Source: Lindgomyces ingoldianus (Eukaryota > Ascomycota > Dothideomycetes > Pleosporales > Lindgomycetaceae). Taken from it: DNA of 64,000 nucleotides. Below the pieces are notes generated by a model, which was given only the letters and a program-made list of their open reading frames with translations, searched no databases and was not told the DNA's origin. The stretch's first letter is position 1, and every line of letters starts with the position of its first letter. The stretch is from the NCBI RefSeq assembly GCF_010093535.1, contig NW_022985191.1:411623-475622 (forward strand), written 5' to 3'. This document shows positions 22,666 to 34,058 of the stretch, in pieces. A program made the position numbers and the translations under genes.

Positions 22666-23170
22666 GACGTGGAAACGGTTCAATTACAACTATGGTTCAG
22701 AGCCTTGGTTCCTGGAGTTTAGTCTTTGAGATACCCACGGAAATAAATCAATATCACGAGTTCAGTACACACGTTAGCCAGGGCATGCTTATTCGTATAT
22801 TGAACTGTTCGCAACATGCTTTGAAGGCTCGCAATCTCTCTTCCGGACTGGGCAGGAACCCTGTAGGACGACCATTCAGGGATACAAGGTCGACAACGGG
22901 CACTTCGGACGCGATCCTTTGAACTTCAAGCGAGCATATCAATGATGGCGGAAGCCAGGGTTCTTACTTACAATATCGCCGACCTATACAACATGCTGTA
23001 GGCTGCGGTCCCGTGTGACAGTCGAATCGCCAACGTCGAGTCAGGGCAACAGTCGACTTTCTTGTTACCAAGGCGCCTAGCATTTTCCGCCCACTAAGGG
23101 AAGCCAAACAGCTCCCCACTTATATACAGTATATAGTTATGGTGTTCCTGTTCGAAAAGTACCGCCCATA
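22666..23170. other. Intergenic region
   Basis: 3' flank of SPC19 and promoter of the acyl-CoA synthetase. A minus-strand frame at 22754-22942 has no family signal. Confidence 0.4.
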
Positions 23171-25320
23171 ATGGCTGCCGAAACAATTGTCCAGAGCATT
23201 TATGCTCCTGTAGAAATCAGTGATGATATCTCGATACCTCAGTTTATGACAAGATACAATCCAGACAACGTTCGACCGGGCAAGATTGTCCATGTGGATT
23301 TGATAAAAGGGAAAGAGCTCACGTATGGCGGGTTAAGAGAAGCTGCTGGAAGAGCATCGTGGGGATTGCAGAAAAATTTGTCTCTCAGACCACAAGATGT
23401 AGTGTGCATTTTGGTGCAAAATTCTGTAAGATCACTTGATTCAATCCACTTGAATTAGATACTAATCAGGAACTGCAGTCGGATTTTGTTGTCTTGGCTC
23501 AATCAATTTGGTGGACGGGGTCTGTTGTCTCGTAAGTTGTGAAACATGAAGACAAAGGTTCGTGACTGATTCCATGATTGCAATGTAGCCCTATCAACCC
23601 ACTACTCACTGCTAAAGACATTCTGCATTGTATAAATCTTGTCCAACCGACGCACATTGCGGTCTCAGCGGCCTACTACGACAAGGTTCAAGAAGTACTC
23701 AGCTGGTATGATGGTGGCATTCGCCCGCAAGTGTTTAGTGTAATTGATCGAATAGAAGGAGTCAAGAAGGTACGCGGTTCCGTATTGCCCCAATGAAGTC
23801 TCTGGCCGTGGTGTCCTAATTTTTCACAGTTCCCCGAAGATGTTGAAGGAAAATCTCCTCAAGAATCCGTCCCTCCATATGACCTCGAAGGCGAGAGCTC
23901 CAAGGATGTCATTGCCTCAATAATATATTCATCGGGTACTACCGGGCCGATGAAAGGTGTGAAGATCTCTCACTATAATCACATCATCAATATCCTCCAA
24001 GGTCGTAACTCGCTTCCCCTAAGACAAAATTCCGAACAGCGAGTTATCTTTTTTGCGCCATGTAAGTCTCTTCTTTTTACTGTAGGGGGCGAGGGAGCGC
24101 TGCTAACACAGCCTAGACTGTCATATCTACGGGTTAGGTTGTGTTGTGCTCAACGGCATGTGGCTGGGAAATTTCACATGTGCTCTTCCTACATTTGACC
24201 TTGAGACGTACTGCCAGCTGTTCGGGAAATACAGGGCCACTTTGGCATACCTTGTACCACCAATTGTCCTACAACTTGTTACTTCGGACATCCCACGAAA
24301 ACATGACTTTTCCGCTCTGGAATGTATGGTAGTCGCAGCTGCTCCACTGAAGGTGAGGAACCAGGCGGAAGCGAGAAGAGAGATCGTAGAGTCTAATGGG
24401 CAGTTTAGAAACCGCTGCAGGAAAGGATCAAGGCTGTGTTCCCGCAGACGAAGATAATCCAAGGTATGATCCCCGCTCGTCTTCGTACAAGAACTTTCTT
24501 AATAATACCTAGGATACGGGCTTTCTGAGTGTTCTCCATCAGTCCTAATGCAGCATGAGACCGAGGAGGAGTATGTAGGGACTTGTGGAAGGCTTCTATC
24601 TACTACGTATGTGCATTAGACTGTCTAGTTCTCAATTCATGAACTAATGCTTATAGTGAGGCGCGATTAGTAGATCCAACGACTGGTAAAGATATTAGAG
24701 TAGGGCAGGAAGGCGAGTTATGGGTAAGAGGCCCGCAGATCATGATGTAAGGCTCTGGTACTTTCACCTCCCGGCACTATACTAACTTTTCAAGGGGCTA
24801 TGTTGGGGATGAAGTGGCTACACGAAACACCTTCGTCGGAGAGTGGCTGCGGACAGGTGACATCATGATGCGAGATCAAAACGAAAACTTTTGGGTTACA
24901 GATCGTCTGAAGGAAATGATTAAGTACAAGGGGTACGGTTCTCTTCCTTCGCGATGTCCCTCTTGGTCCTAACCTCTCTTTTCTAGACTTCAGATCGCGC
25001 CCTCAGAGCTTGAGGACATTCTCCTTCAACACCCGCACGTAATTGACGCTGCAGTCTGCGCTATCTACGACAACGACCAAGCGAGTGAGGTCCCATTAGC
25101 CTACGTCTCACTTGCAGATCCTCACCACCTCCTTCCAGACAAGATGAAAGAGTCAATCCTTACAGATATTAGGAACTTCACGGATGGTCAGGTAGCGGGG
25201 TATAAGAGACTCAGGGGTGGCGTCTTTCATTTGCAGCAGCTTCCGAAGAATGCGAGTGGGAAGATTATAAGGAGGGAGTTACCGGCTAAGCTAAAGGAAG
25301 GGAGAATCGGGGTGCTGTGA
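23171..25320 (+). CDS. AMP-dependent acyl-CoA synthetase (4-coumarate-CoA ligase-like)
   Basis: Ten exons fit with all phases closing: 23171-23425, 23479-23531, 23589-23769, 23830-24061, 24117-24352, 24409-24463, 24513-24606, 24657-24746, 24795-24932 and 24987-25320, giving 555 residues. ANL-superfamily signatures are complete: [13 protein letters not shown] (P-loop), [20 protein letters not shown], the hinge region [11 protein letters not shown] and the catalytic-lysine block [13 protein letters not shown]. The overall pattern is 4CL-like, meaning it adenylates an aryl or medium-chain acid and transfers it to CoA. The C-terminus (RIGVL) is not a peroxisomal SKL-type signal, unlike many fungal relatives. 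It is followed on the same strand by the nitronate monooxygenase. The substrate is unknown. Confidence 0.93.
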
Positions 25321-26077
25321 GAGCGACTTTTCCTCACCCCAGATATCCAGATAGCCATTACTAGGAGATGAGAGTTCTTATTCAACAAATATTAGTTTTC
25401 TGCCCAAGCGTGCTCGAACATGATAATTGATATCAAACAATAGGGCTCGGTGCAGAAATCTGGCCTGGGTTGACTTATCCGAGCTAAGATTCATAACCTC
25501 GCAATTCGAGTTTCAGTCACATCGCTTTTCGGCCGACACCCACATGCAATCTCTGGAGAGCGAGGTACACGCATGCATGCACGCCTGAACAGCCCTTAGC
25601 CACAATGTTCTAACAGGGACTCGCAATGCTACCCCACATCGGACCCGGTACTCAAACGCTCACCAACACCGGCACTCGAGTCAGCGAGCCTGAGCTCCAG
25701 CTTGCAACCACGGTCAAAACTTGTGCTTGCTATTATGCCTGGCTAGAGTAATATGCAATCATGATTTCCACCTGACTGAAATTCCCTCCCCTCTTCCGTT
25801 TCTTTTTGTCTCTTTAATCTCGAGATTGCTTCCATTTCGCTTGACAGTTCTTAATCGCGAGCGACAGGAAGGGCTTGCGACAAGTATCTATAAGATCAAG
25901 AAAGTCTGGCCAAATTCTTGAAGAGCTTGCTCTTACCTTTCTCTTCACTCCCCCAACTCAATCCCAGCCTCCAACTTTATAACAGCACATATTTACAGCT
26001 CTTTACAAGGTGTCGCAAACCTATAGTCCCCACCAAAGGCCACATCTCAGACTTTGCCGTAACTCATTAACTCAAAC
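25321..26077. other. Intergenic region
   Basis: About 750 bp between two same-strand genes. A short frame at 25721-25921 is pyrimidine-rich leader. Probable promoter of the monooxygenase. Confidence 0.4.
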
Positions 26078-27477
26078 ATGGCTACGGCACCACTCTCGAC
26101 CCCCCTGACGTCTCTTCTTGGGGTCAAGCACCCCGTAATGCTCGCTGGCATGGACCAAGTCGCCGGACCCGAACTCGCCGCTGCTGTTTGCAATGCCGGG
26201 GGATTTGGGACATTGGGCGGGGCACGATATACGCCCAGGATGCTCAGAGAGATGATAGCGGAGCTGAAGGAGAATCTGATGGATAAGAATGCGCCGTTTG
26301 GAGTAGATTTACTTATTCCACAGGTGGGGGGAAGTGCGAGGAAGACAAATGTCAGTTACGACCGGAAAATTCTCCAAGGTTGGAGGATGGAGGAGCTTGC
26401 TGACAAGAATCCCAGTATGACTATACGAAGGGCAATTTGGGAGAGCTACTGGATATTGTCATTGAGAGTGGTGCGAAGCTCTTTGTTTCGGCCGTGGGAG
26501 TGCCTCCAAAGTGGGCGATTGAGAAACTTCACAAGGCTGGCGTATTATAGTAAGGCCCCGTTGCTTTCCTGCTTTTCCGATATCCGCTGACAGGATTGTG
26601 TAGTATGAACATGATTGGTCATCCGAAGGTACCAAAACCAACAGAGAGTAGATCAGTCACCTTCTCTAACTCCTTATCAGCATGTTCACAAGGCCTGCCA
26701 AGCTGGTGCGGATCTGATATGTGCACAAGGAGGAGAAGCTGGAGGACACACAGGTGACATTCCTACTAGGTATAGGCGCAAACGAATACAATTAGTGCAA
26801 GCTTTCTAATGCATAACGCTACAGTGTTCTCATTCCCGCTTGCGCGGATATCTGCAAACAATATCAGTCTCCATTGACGAAACAGCCAGTCACTCTGGTT
26901 GCGGCTGGCGGCATCAATGATGGTCGAAGTGTCGCAGCAGCTCTCATGCTTGGTGCGAGTGGCGTCTGGGTTGGTACGAGATTCATTACGTCCGTGGAAT
27001 CAAAAGCGCCAGCAACAATGAAGAAAGAGTAATGACCCCCCCAGGAATCTAGAAGGCGACTAACACGACGAAGGGTCATTGAAGCTGGGTATGATTCATG
27101 GGTGAAGTCGATCGTCTGGTCAGGGCGGCCCTTACGTGCGCTACGAAATCCATACATCGATGACTGGGAGAACAATCGACAAGCGGAGATCAAAGACTTA
27201 GCTTCTCGAGGGATCGTACCATTGGAGTACGAGTTAGACAGATTGCATAAAGAAGGAAAGCTGACAGATGAGATTGAAGAAGCTGCAGCTTTGAGGTGAC
27301 CAAAGCTGATACAATTTTCGGAATATTACTGACTGTTACAGACCTATTGGAATCGTTGCGGGGTCAGTCAACAAAGCTGGACAAACAGCGGCAGAAATTG
27401 TTAAGGAAATGGTAGACGAGACCGTTGTGGCACTCAACCAAGCCGGTAACTTCGTAAATACATCTGCGAAACTATAG
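26078..27477 (+). CDS. Nitronate monooxygenase (2-nitropropane dioxygenase family)
   Basis: Seven exons fit: 26078-26350, 26416-26549, 26604-26628, 26681-26769, 26825-27028, 27074-27295 and 27342-27477, giving 360 residues. The third exon is only 25 nt (MNMIGHPK). The FMN-binding TIM-barrel family is shown by PVMLAGMDQVAGPELAAAV near the start, VSAVGVPP, AQGGEAGGHTGD (phosphate and FMN contacts), LVAAGGINDGRSVAAALMLG and GVWVGTRF. Such enzymes oxidise alkyl nitronates, notably the toxin propionate 3-nitronate, to carbonyl compounds with nitrite release. No signal peptide or peroxisomal tail. Clustering with a CoA ligase, a regulator and an enoyl-CoA hydratase suggests a shared catabolic or detoxification role, which is inference. 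Confidence 0.92.
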
Positions 27478-27568
27478 AAATCAACTATGGTAAACGTATC
27501 TACTAGGGCCCCTAAAGTCCTGATCCTAGATACGTTTCACAGTGTCCAGTTCAAAGCGATAAACTAAT

Positions 27569-29186
27569 TTAATTGACTTCAACCTCTGAGAACCGCCGCC
27601 GATCTCCCTCAATGTCACTCATCATTTCCGGACACAGTTCGTAGAATTTGTCAGTTACTGTCCAATACTTTAGATCGCGATGATATCTTTCGAATAGCGG
27701 CGATGGGTAGTACGCTTGGACCATTTCGTCAAAGAAAAATGCGTCTTCGAAAGTAAAAGGCCAATCGAAGCGAAGGTAGTGTGAGTAGCATCGTGAAAGT
27801 TCCTGCGTTTGGAAAATCTCCGTATGCTTCTGGACCAGGCGGTCTCGGAGAGTTGGCCAGGCAAAGAAATCAAGTGCAATTGGGTGCTTGGTGCGAGCTT
27901 GAGAAGGGCTGGATGGAGCAGTTAGTTGGGCACCGAGAAAAGCGTCTGCGCATGTACCTGGGTCGGAGCCATTCAGGAACTTTTTCGAGTTCTTCTTTGG
28001 TGGCATTAAGGTAATACTGCGTATACTTTCAGCGCCCAGTCAGTATACATCAGCCACTAACTTACCTTCAACAGTTTGAAGCTCTTGTAAGCTACCGCGA
28101 GCCTCTCCATTCTTGGTAGATTGCAAAATAGAAACTCATCGACTTCCTTCAGGATTTTCAATGCCGGACTCTGCATCCACTCGTTAAATGAGGCCCACCC
28201 TTGTTTGATACCGAGATAGAGCAGACCAGCTTCGATGTGGTCTGCGTTGAGGGTGGCCGTACCAGGTCGATAATTGAACACCTTTCCAAACAACTCATTG
28301 CTCTTCTTCCAAATCGGGCATAAGGCATTTTGGGTTGAGGGTGTGGCGGGTCGGGCTGGGTTTCCGATGTGGAGGATTACGGGGCTAGGACACCGCCACG
28401 AGGGACCGAATATTTCGGACATGAAGGGCGCAAAGGCGGCCGTTGTGGGTGAATCGGGGACATCTAAAATATTTCCCTCTTCGGAGATCTCTTGCACAGG
28501 ATCGAGGTCGAGGTGAAGACCGAGATTAGAATGTTCAGATGCCAAGTCGGTCATGACTGTCATTCCGTCCAAATCCAACCTCCCCCTAGTCGTTGGCGCA
28601 TCGCCGAAATTGATGGACTCAAACTGATTGTGCATGGGGTCTGGCATCAGTGGTTCAAGCGGATGTAGCTGAGGCTTTCTGTCGCCCTGGGTTTCCGTAT
28701 TCGATGTGGAATTCGGTTTTGGTTTAGGAGATTGATGACCTACCTCCGTAAGCCGAATCTCAGAGATAAGTCTCAACGTTTGGAAGCACGCATACCGACA
28801 CCAGTGGCACCTGGCGAAGCATCTGGAACTGCAGATGCAGGATTCTGCCCTCCCCTTGGGAATATTTCACCCCCAACCACGCTCTTCACACTATCAATTA
28901 CATCTCGAAGCCTCTCGTTCTCTGCTCTCAGCCCGTCGATTTCGGACAAAAGACTTGCCGTCGCTCCATTTCGATCCTGATCCCGCAAGATCTGAATAGT
29001 GCGTTCCAATTCGGCAATGTGGGTTTTTGTCTTTTCTCGCAGAGATCTTTGTGCTTCTCGATCAATAGCTCTTTTCCGTTCCCGGCGTTCCTGCTCCCCA
29101 AGGCACGACGCCCGCCGCTTTCTCTTCACAACAGGCACGATAGGTGTGGAAGGAGGGTCTGCATCACTAGCTCGGCGATTCACCAT
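27569..29186 (-). CDS. bZIP transcription factor with DUF3425 domain
   Basis: Four exons on the minus strand fit: 28796-29186, 28066-28739, 27958-28016 and 27569-27908, giving 487 residues. The basic region is ERRERKRAIDREAQRSLREK, followed by a leucine-zipper-like heptad stretch (HIAELERTIQILRDQ, then LLSEIDGLRAENERLRDVI). The C-terminal about 200 residues are the DUF3425 domain typical of fungal AP-1-like regulators (FGKVFNYRPGTATL, EVPEWLRP-type block VPEWLRP, ALDFFAWPTLRDRLV, YLRFDWPFTFEDAFFFDE). Two introns are 49 nt. The second, at 27909-27957, removes a segment that otherwise reads through in another frame and would destroy the WLRP block. Position between the monooxygenase and the hydratase suggests a pathway-specific regulator, which is inference. 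It converges with the monooxygenase gene. Confidence 0.9.
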
Positions 29187-29704
29187 CTTATCAAAACAAA
29201 ATCGAATCGTAGTATAACAGTCAATGGATAAGGAAAAGGGTTCGATTCGAGCAGTCGAGTAATTAACAACGGATACTTAGAAAGGGGGGGGCCAACGCGT
29301 CACTGTTATCTGCGCTGCAGTAAGCCGACCGAGGAACATTCCCCGTCGAGTTTCCGGGATTCGAAAATGCGGGGGAAAAAGTGGGGTTTGGGGAAGATCG
29401 GCATGGAGTGTCGTGCGCCTAACGTCTCTTTGGAAAGGTACCGAGGGCCCCTCCTGGTTTGGGGGTTGTTGGGGTGCGGTAACTTGAACTGTGGCTTAAT
29501 AATTGACTCAGACGACGGTCGTGCTGATGCTAGAGATATTGGTGGTGAGACGAGCGGAACGATTATTCCTGGGGCATGGCTTGGTGACGGCTTCACGGCG
29601 GCGGTTTCCGCTATTTCTCGGGAATTCGCAAATGATGGGTTTGGGATGGAAAGCCTTGGAGAATGCTTTGTGACCATTGTGGACATTTTCAATTTTGCGA
29701 TATT
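29187..29704. other. Intergenic region
   Basis: Promoter of the bZIP gene and 3' flank of the hydratase, both transcribed leftwards. Frames here (29306-29692) have no family signal. A G-run lies near 29283. Confidence 0.4.
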
Positions 29705-30601
29705 CTACAGTTTAGATGGCTTCCAATTCGGTTTCCTTTTTCCTGCAAACGCCATTAATCCCTCCATTGCATTCTCCCCAGAGTTCAGTGCTTCATTGTA
29801 CCGCTCTAACGTGAGCTGTGTAGCTCGTTCAACGCTACCAGTTTCCCATGCCTCCTTCAAGCCAGCTCTAGTTACGATCGCTGAATCTGGTGAAATGTTG
29901 GCGATGGCGTTCGCCAACTTAAGAGCCTCATCTACGACTGTCTCCTGAGAAGGAGATATCCGGTTTACAAGGTTGAGTTCTTTGGCCCGTTGTGCACTAA
30001 TAGGTTGCCCTGTCAATGCCATTTCACTGGCAATGGGGATACCGACGTTGCGAACCAGTCGCGCTGGTCCACCTGCTCCCGCATAGATGCCGCGTAAAGC
30101 TTCTGGGAGACCAAAAGTTGCAGTTGGGGAGGCTACGACCATGTCACTAGGCTTATTAGCAATCTTGCCCAGCTACAGCTTTAAGAAATTGCACACATAC
30201 CATCCAAGCACAATCTCAAATCCTCCACCAAGCGCAAAACCATTGACAGCCGCAATGATTGGCTTCTTGCCCGCCCTCCTGCTGATTCCAGCAAAGCCAC
30301 TCAATGGATGCTTCATTAATGCCGGATTTGGCTTTTCCTTTGCTGTCCGTAATTTGCCAAGCTCAATTAGATCTTGACCCGCACAGAACGCCTTCTTGCC
30401 CGCGCCAGTGATGATAGCAACACGGAGGTTGGGCTCCCGGTCAAACCAGTCAAACACCTCGCCCATTTCCCAGTGTCCTGCGAACGGAATGCTGTTCATG
30501 GCTTTCTCACGGTTGATGGTGACGAGGAGGACATAGGGGGCGGGATAACTGAGGATCACGTGGGAGGTGGGTGGCGGCGTGGTCTGCGGTTTGAGGGACA
30601 T
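29705..30601 (-). CDS. Peroxisomal enoyl-CoA hydratase/isomerase
   Basis: Two exons, 30201-30601 and 29705-30146, give 280 residues. Crotonase-fold features are complete: ITGAGKKAFCAGQDL (oxyanion hole), AVNGFALGGGFEIVL with the first catalytic Glu in GGGFE, and FGLPEALRGIYAGAGGPARL with the second catalytic Glu in LPE. Both acids suggest a true hydratase and not only an isomerase. The protein ends in SKL, a canonical type-1 peroxisomal targeting signal. It probably hydrates a 2-enoyl-CoA in peroxisomal beta-oxidation or a similar side-chain-shortening route. The spliced join (VLGC|DMVVASP) restores the block after the first Glu. Neighbours are the bZIP regulator and, further away, the acyl-CoA synthetase. 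Confidence 0.93.
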
Positions 30602-32188
30602 CCTGGTAGCAAGTTACGATTTGCAATTATTGGAATAGGGAAATAATGGGAACGGAGCTTTCAAATTGACACTGAGAAGGAGATGGTTAGATTTCCTTTG
30701 AGGGCTTACTCTTGGTGGGATAAGTAAACGCGACACTCCGCGTGTCCTTGGGCCGAGGTTGATGAAGCTTCCCAGCCTATTTGGGTTAGTCGGTAATCCA
30801 TAATGCTTCCACCATGATCCCATGTTCCTAGCCACGCGAATTGTCATCTCGATTTCGATGCACTTCAACCTCAAGGGCCGACTTGTTAAAGTTCGACTCT
30901 ATGCTGTGAAGGTGGATGTCCTCCAACAGATGTACCATAGATACACTCTTCTCCAAGGTTAGATTTAAACCATGCCGGTCTTCAGTTCACTGCCACAACA
31001 ATGCTAAAATACTGCCTCCTATGTCAGCTCTGCTTTCCGGACAGCATTCGATCTTCCATGGCGAGAATTGACACGTCTATATCTAATTACAAGGTTGGGG
31101 ATACTTTCTCTCTTGCAACTACGGCTTGCTTTGTGTCGAATTTGTCTACCTTGTTTCTTGCTATATCTCAATATCATGAACCTTGGTAATTTTGGGCCTT
31201 TTGGATATTATAAAAGGAGCATTCTTGATTCATAAGAGCTAATCGCGTAGCTCAATAGAATGTCTCTAGAATATTAGTTCGCAGGCTGTTCCACACATCG
31301 CCATCAACTATTCCTCAACTCGCATTTCGCATTCGGCAGAGCACCTAACTTCCATCCCTGCCAAGCACGATCCTGCAGCGTCTTCTACATCTGCTTTCTA
31401 GAGAAGATATTAAGCAGAATAACGCTTAACAGCATAAGCAGATACAGTTGTTAGGTAGCTCTATAACCTATGAGGAACCTCAGCTCAACACTAACATCAT
31501 CTATCCATCACACCTGCCGCTAAGTATCAATAATTCATTTCTAGGATCCACCTAGTAGAGTCGCTTCTTCGTAAAGTATCGCAATTACCATTGTACTGCA
31601 TTGCTCGTCGCGCGAGGTTTATGCTCTGTTGTAGATCAGACCTTGAACAGGGCTTTTAAACCCGCTTGTATTATTTTCACCATCCTCATTTGCCGGCTGT
31701 ACTGTTACTTTTTCTCCACAATGCACGGCCGTAGTGTCGTACGGCTGAACAGGCTTTGTGAACTCAGAGTAATCGTAAGCAAACCTGTTGGAAAACACAC
31801 GCCAAGGCACGACTCATACTAGTTCTCTTTGCCTGTTATTAAGTTGAGGCTACGGTTCTTTGTAGGGCTAGCTTCTCTACAAACTTGCATTCCGAAATTA
31901 TATACAGATATGTCAAGACAGAGCTAAGCAAGCGGCTGTACCACTTTAAAGGAAGCTCCGGACAGCGCTCTGACAGGTCCACCCCTACGCTATCTTGGAG
32001 CAAATCTTAGAGATGAAAACTTACACGCAGGGCCATCATTCATTCACACAGCAGCTTCTATAGTCTGTTAACTTGGGAGACAGGGTAGCAGGCGGAGTAA
32101 CGTACTGTGGACATAATAAAATGTAAACTTGCGAATGATACTAGCTATTACTACGTAGTGTGTTTAAGATCTCCCGAACATCTTGACA
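30602..32188. other. AT-rich gene-poor stretch
   Basis: Apart from the hydratase promoter next to 30601, this 1.6 kb is AT-rich with no supported gene. Short frames at 31001-31189 and 31601-31822 match nothing recognised. Together with the relics that follow it looks like an accessory, repeat-eroded region. Confidence 0.45.
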
Positions 32189-32480
32189 TCATTTACTTGA
32201 ATACCTGAAAGCAGCTTCTACACCAGCGAGTGCACGTGAATACAATACTTCGGCTTCCCTTATCCTACCTGTTTCTATAATTAAGCCAGCTCGATTCTCC
32301 ATTACATCGAGCGCCGGTACGTATATCTTCATTGCCTCTAGGCCGAATGCCTTCTCGTAACCTTGCAATGCCCGCTGGTACAGCAATGTTAAGACAAGAG
32401 ATATACTTATGCAACTCAGCAATCTTCTGCAGCAAACTGCATTTTTTCTTTCTCTAATCCTTGCTTTTAGTACCATCTTC
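32189..32480 (-). pseudogene. Relic of a TPR-repeat (kinesin light chain/NLR-like) gene
   Basis: A minus-strand frame contains two tetratricopeptide-like units: LYQRALQGYEKAFGLEAMKI and the following VLDVMENRAGLI-type block (ALDVMENRAGLIIETGRIRE), then EAEVLYSRALAGVEAAF. The spacing of the YxRAL-GxE-xxFG pattern is about 42 residues, as in the TPR arrays of fungal STAND/NLR-like proteins. No effector or nucleotide-binding domain is present and flanking sequence carries stops, so only a fragment survives. Confidence 0.6.
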
Positions 32481-32789
32481 TCAAGATTAAATTATAGTTT
32501 GCGTTCTAGTTTTGCAGTTTGTGGTTCGTCCTTTTTACCTGTGCGCGTGCCAAGGGCTTGGCAGTGTACTGGTAAGGTATGCGCAGAACTTCCAGCTATT
32601 AGTTGAAATTCTGACTGTAACTAGCTTTTTGAAAGGCACAATACCCAACCTGACCTCGCGCTCTTGTGCATACGGACCTATGCCTTTCGCCTTGTCCACG
32701 CCTGCCATTATTCAGCCGATGATGTGCCGCATACAAGAGGACGATGTAATCGCAAATGCACTCGCAGAATTCGTTACTTATGCGAAGAT

Positions 32790-33450
32790 TGAAACAGATG
32801 CTGCTCTACTTGACCAAAGCGAAGTTCCCCGGTCGACTCAATACTATTGCACGAAGGGCAGACCTCGAATTTTTAATCCCCTCGACCCCGAACGCATCCG
32901 GACCCTTGGGGAAAACTGGCCGTAAGGCTTCTACAACCGTCGCCCGGAAATCAATGTGAGAACAGTGAAGGCATTGCACTGGAATCAGTATGATAAGCAT
33001 TTCTATGACAAATTGACAGATTAGTTTACAGTAGTTGGAGGCAACCAGAAGACCTAGCTGTACTGCCAGAGAACGTGTATCACATGGATGAGACGGGCGT
33101 GCTTCTAAGCCTCTTAGGTTCCCTGAAGGTCCTAGTAGGTAAGGACGACTTGCAGAACTAGAACTATAAGGGCACCAGCATCAAGCGGACTTTTGTGACA
33201 GCAGTAGAACATATTCCGCGGATATAGGCCTCTTTTCCCTCTCGTAATTTGGTCTGCTGCAACACGTCAGAGTACGTGACAAAATTATCACCGCAGCCAG
33301 TGATAATTCAGGCCAGTGAAAATGATACAAGCTGGTTTAAAACTTCCTCAGACAGGTCTGATCAACGGCTTAGCAAATACTTGCGTAACTTATAGCTTAT
33401 AGTAACTTGCATGCTGAGCGACGCTATCTAATGCCGCTTGCGATACTTTG
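32790..33450 (+). mobile_element. Relic of a pogo/Fot1-type DNA transposon
   Basis: Pieces of a DDE transposase of the pogo/Fot1 group are legible on the plus strand across stops and at least one frameshift. Legible blocks: SGPLGK, then in another frame NWP-stop-GFYNRRPEINV, TVKALHWNQYDKHFYDKL-stop, and VYHMDETGVLLSLLGSLKVL, then VGKDDLQ and IKRTFVTAVE. The MDETG block carries the first acidic catalytic residue of the family. Several stops are explained by C-to-T or G-to-A changes (CAA to TAA, TGG to TAG), as in repeat-induced point mutation. No terminal inverted repeats could be fixed. The element is dead. Confidence 0.8.
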
Positions 33451-33905
33451 CGGAGAAGTGACTACTGAAAAGCCAAGCCTAGTTACGTGGTTTTTACATC
33501 GATTGCGAGCATTCAAGGCAATTGGCAGACAATTTAGGAATTAATTTCACGTTCGGCGCTCGCGGAAATCAGGTATTAGAATCACTCAGTAACCGTAACG
33601 GTAACTAAATTAACGGACATAGATTCTGCTTACCCTGCGGAGCATTACTGTGCCTATCGTCTTCCCTCGAAAGCAGTTGCAGAAGACGCTGCATTCAAAT
33701 TATTTTGAGGGATGTCCAGAATGGTCGCTCTTAGCAAGGATGGACCGTAGGCTCCATCGGCCCTGAGCGAACATGACTTGAACCGCTGTACGCCGAGCGC
33801 CCCACGGAAAAGTTACTTCTATGTGTGCCAAGTTATGCTGCATATCTGTGGTTCTCGCGATTGGCCTTGCGAACGAAATTCGCTCGAGTTTTACAGACCG
33901 GCCAC
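33451..33905. other. Flank between transposon relic and xanthine dioxygenase
   Basis: No gene seen. Near 33590 the motif gtaac occurs three times within 17 bp, which could be a worn transposon end. Confidence 0.35.
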
Positions 33906-33922
33906 CTCCGATGACATCGGAG
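33906..33922. promoter_or_regulatory. 17-bp palindrome, candidate zinc-cluster factor site
   Basis: A perfect 8-bp inverted repeat with one central base (ctccgatg a catcggag) lies 137 bp before the start of the xanthine dioxygenase gene. It contains CCG and CGG half-sites of the kind bound by Zn(II)2Cys6 dimers. Purine catabolism genes in Aspergillus are controlled by the zinc-cluster factor UaY, whose site also has inverted CGG/CCG halves but in the opposite order, so identity with a UaY site is not claimed. Confidence 0.5.
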
Positions 33923-34058
33923 CCGGGGATATCCTCCATCAAACGAACTCAGAATACCATATATAAATTCCAATACTCAACAGTGACACTCATATTTTAA
34001 CTGGGAGGCCCTAGTTTCACAAAACCACGGATATTCCTAACAATTTCAAATTGCTACA

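Noticed and set aside
29225..29265. tRNA-like T-loop text (ggttcgattc)
   Set aside because: No acceptor stem or anticodon arm can be built around it.
29367..29948. 193-codon plus-strand frame
   Set aside because: Most of it is antisense to the second exon of the enoyl-CoA hydratase.
33585..33620. Transposon terminal inverted repeat
   Set aside because: Three gtaac copies are seen, but no matching inverted copy was found on the other side of the relic.
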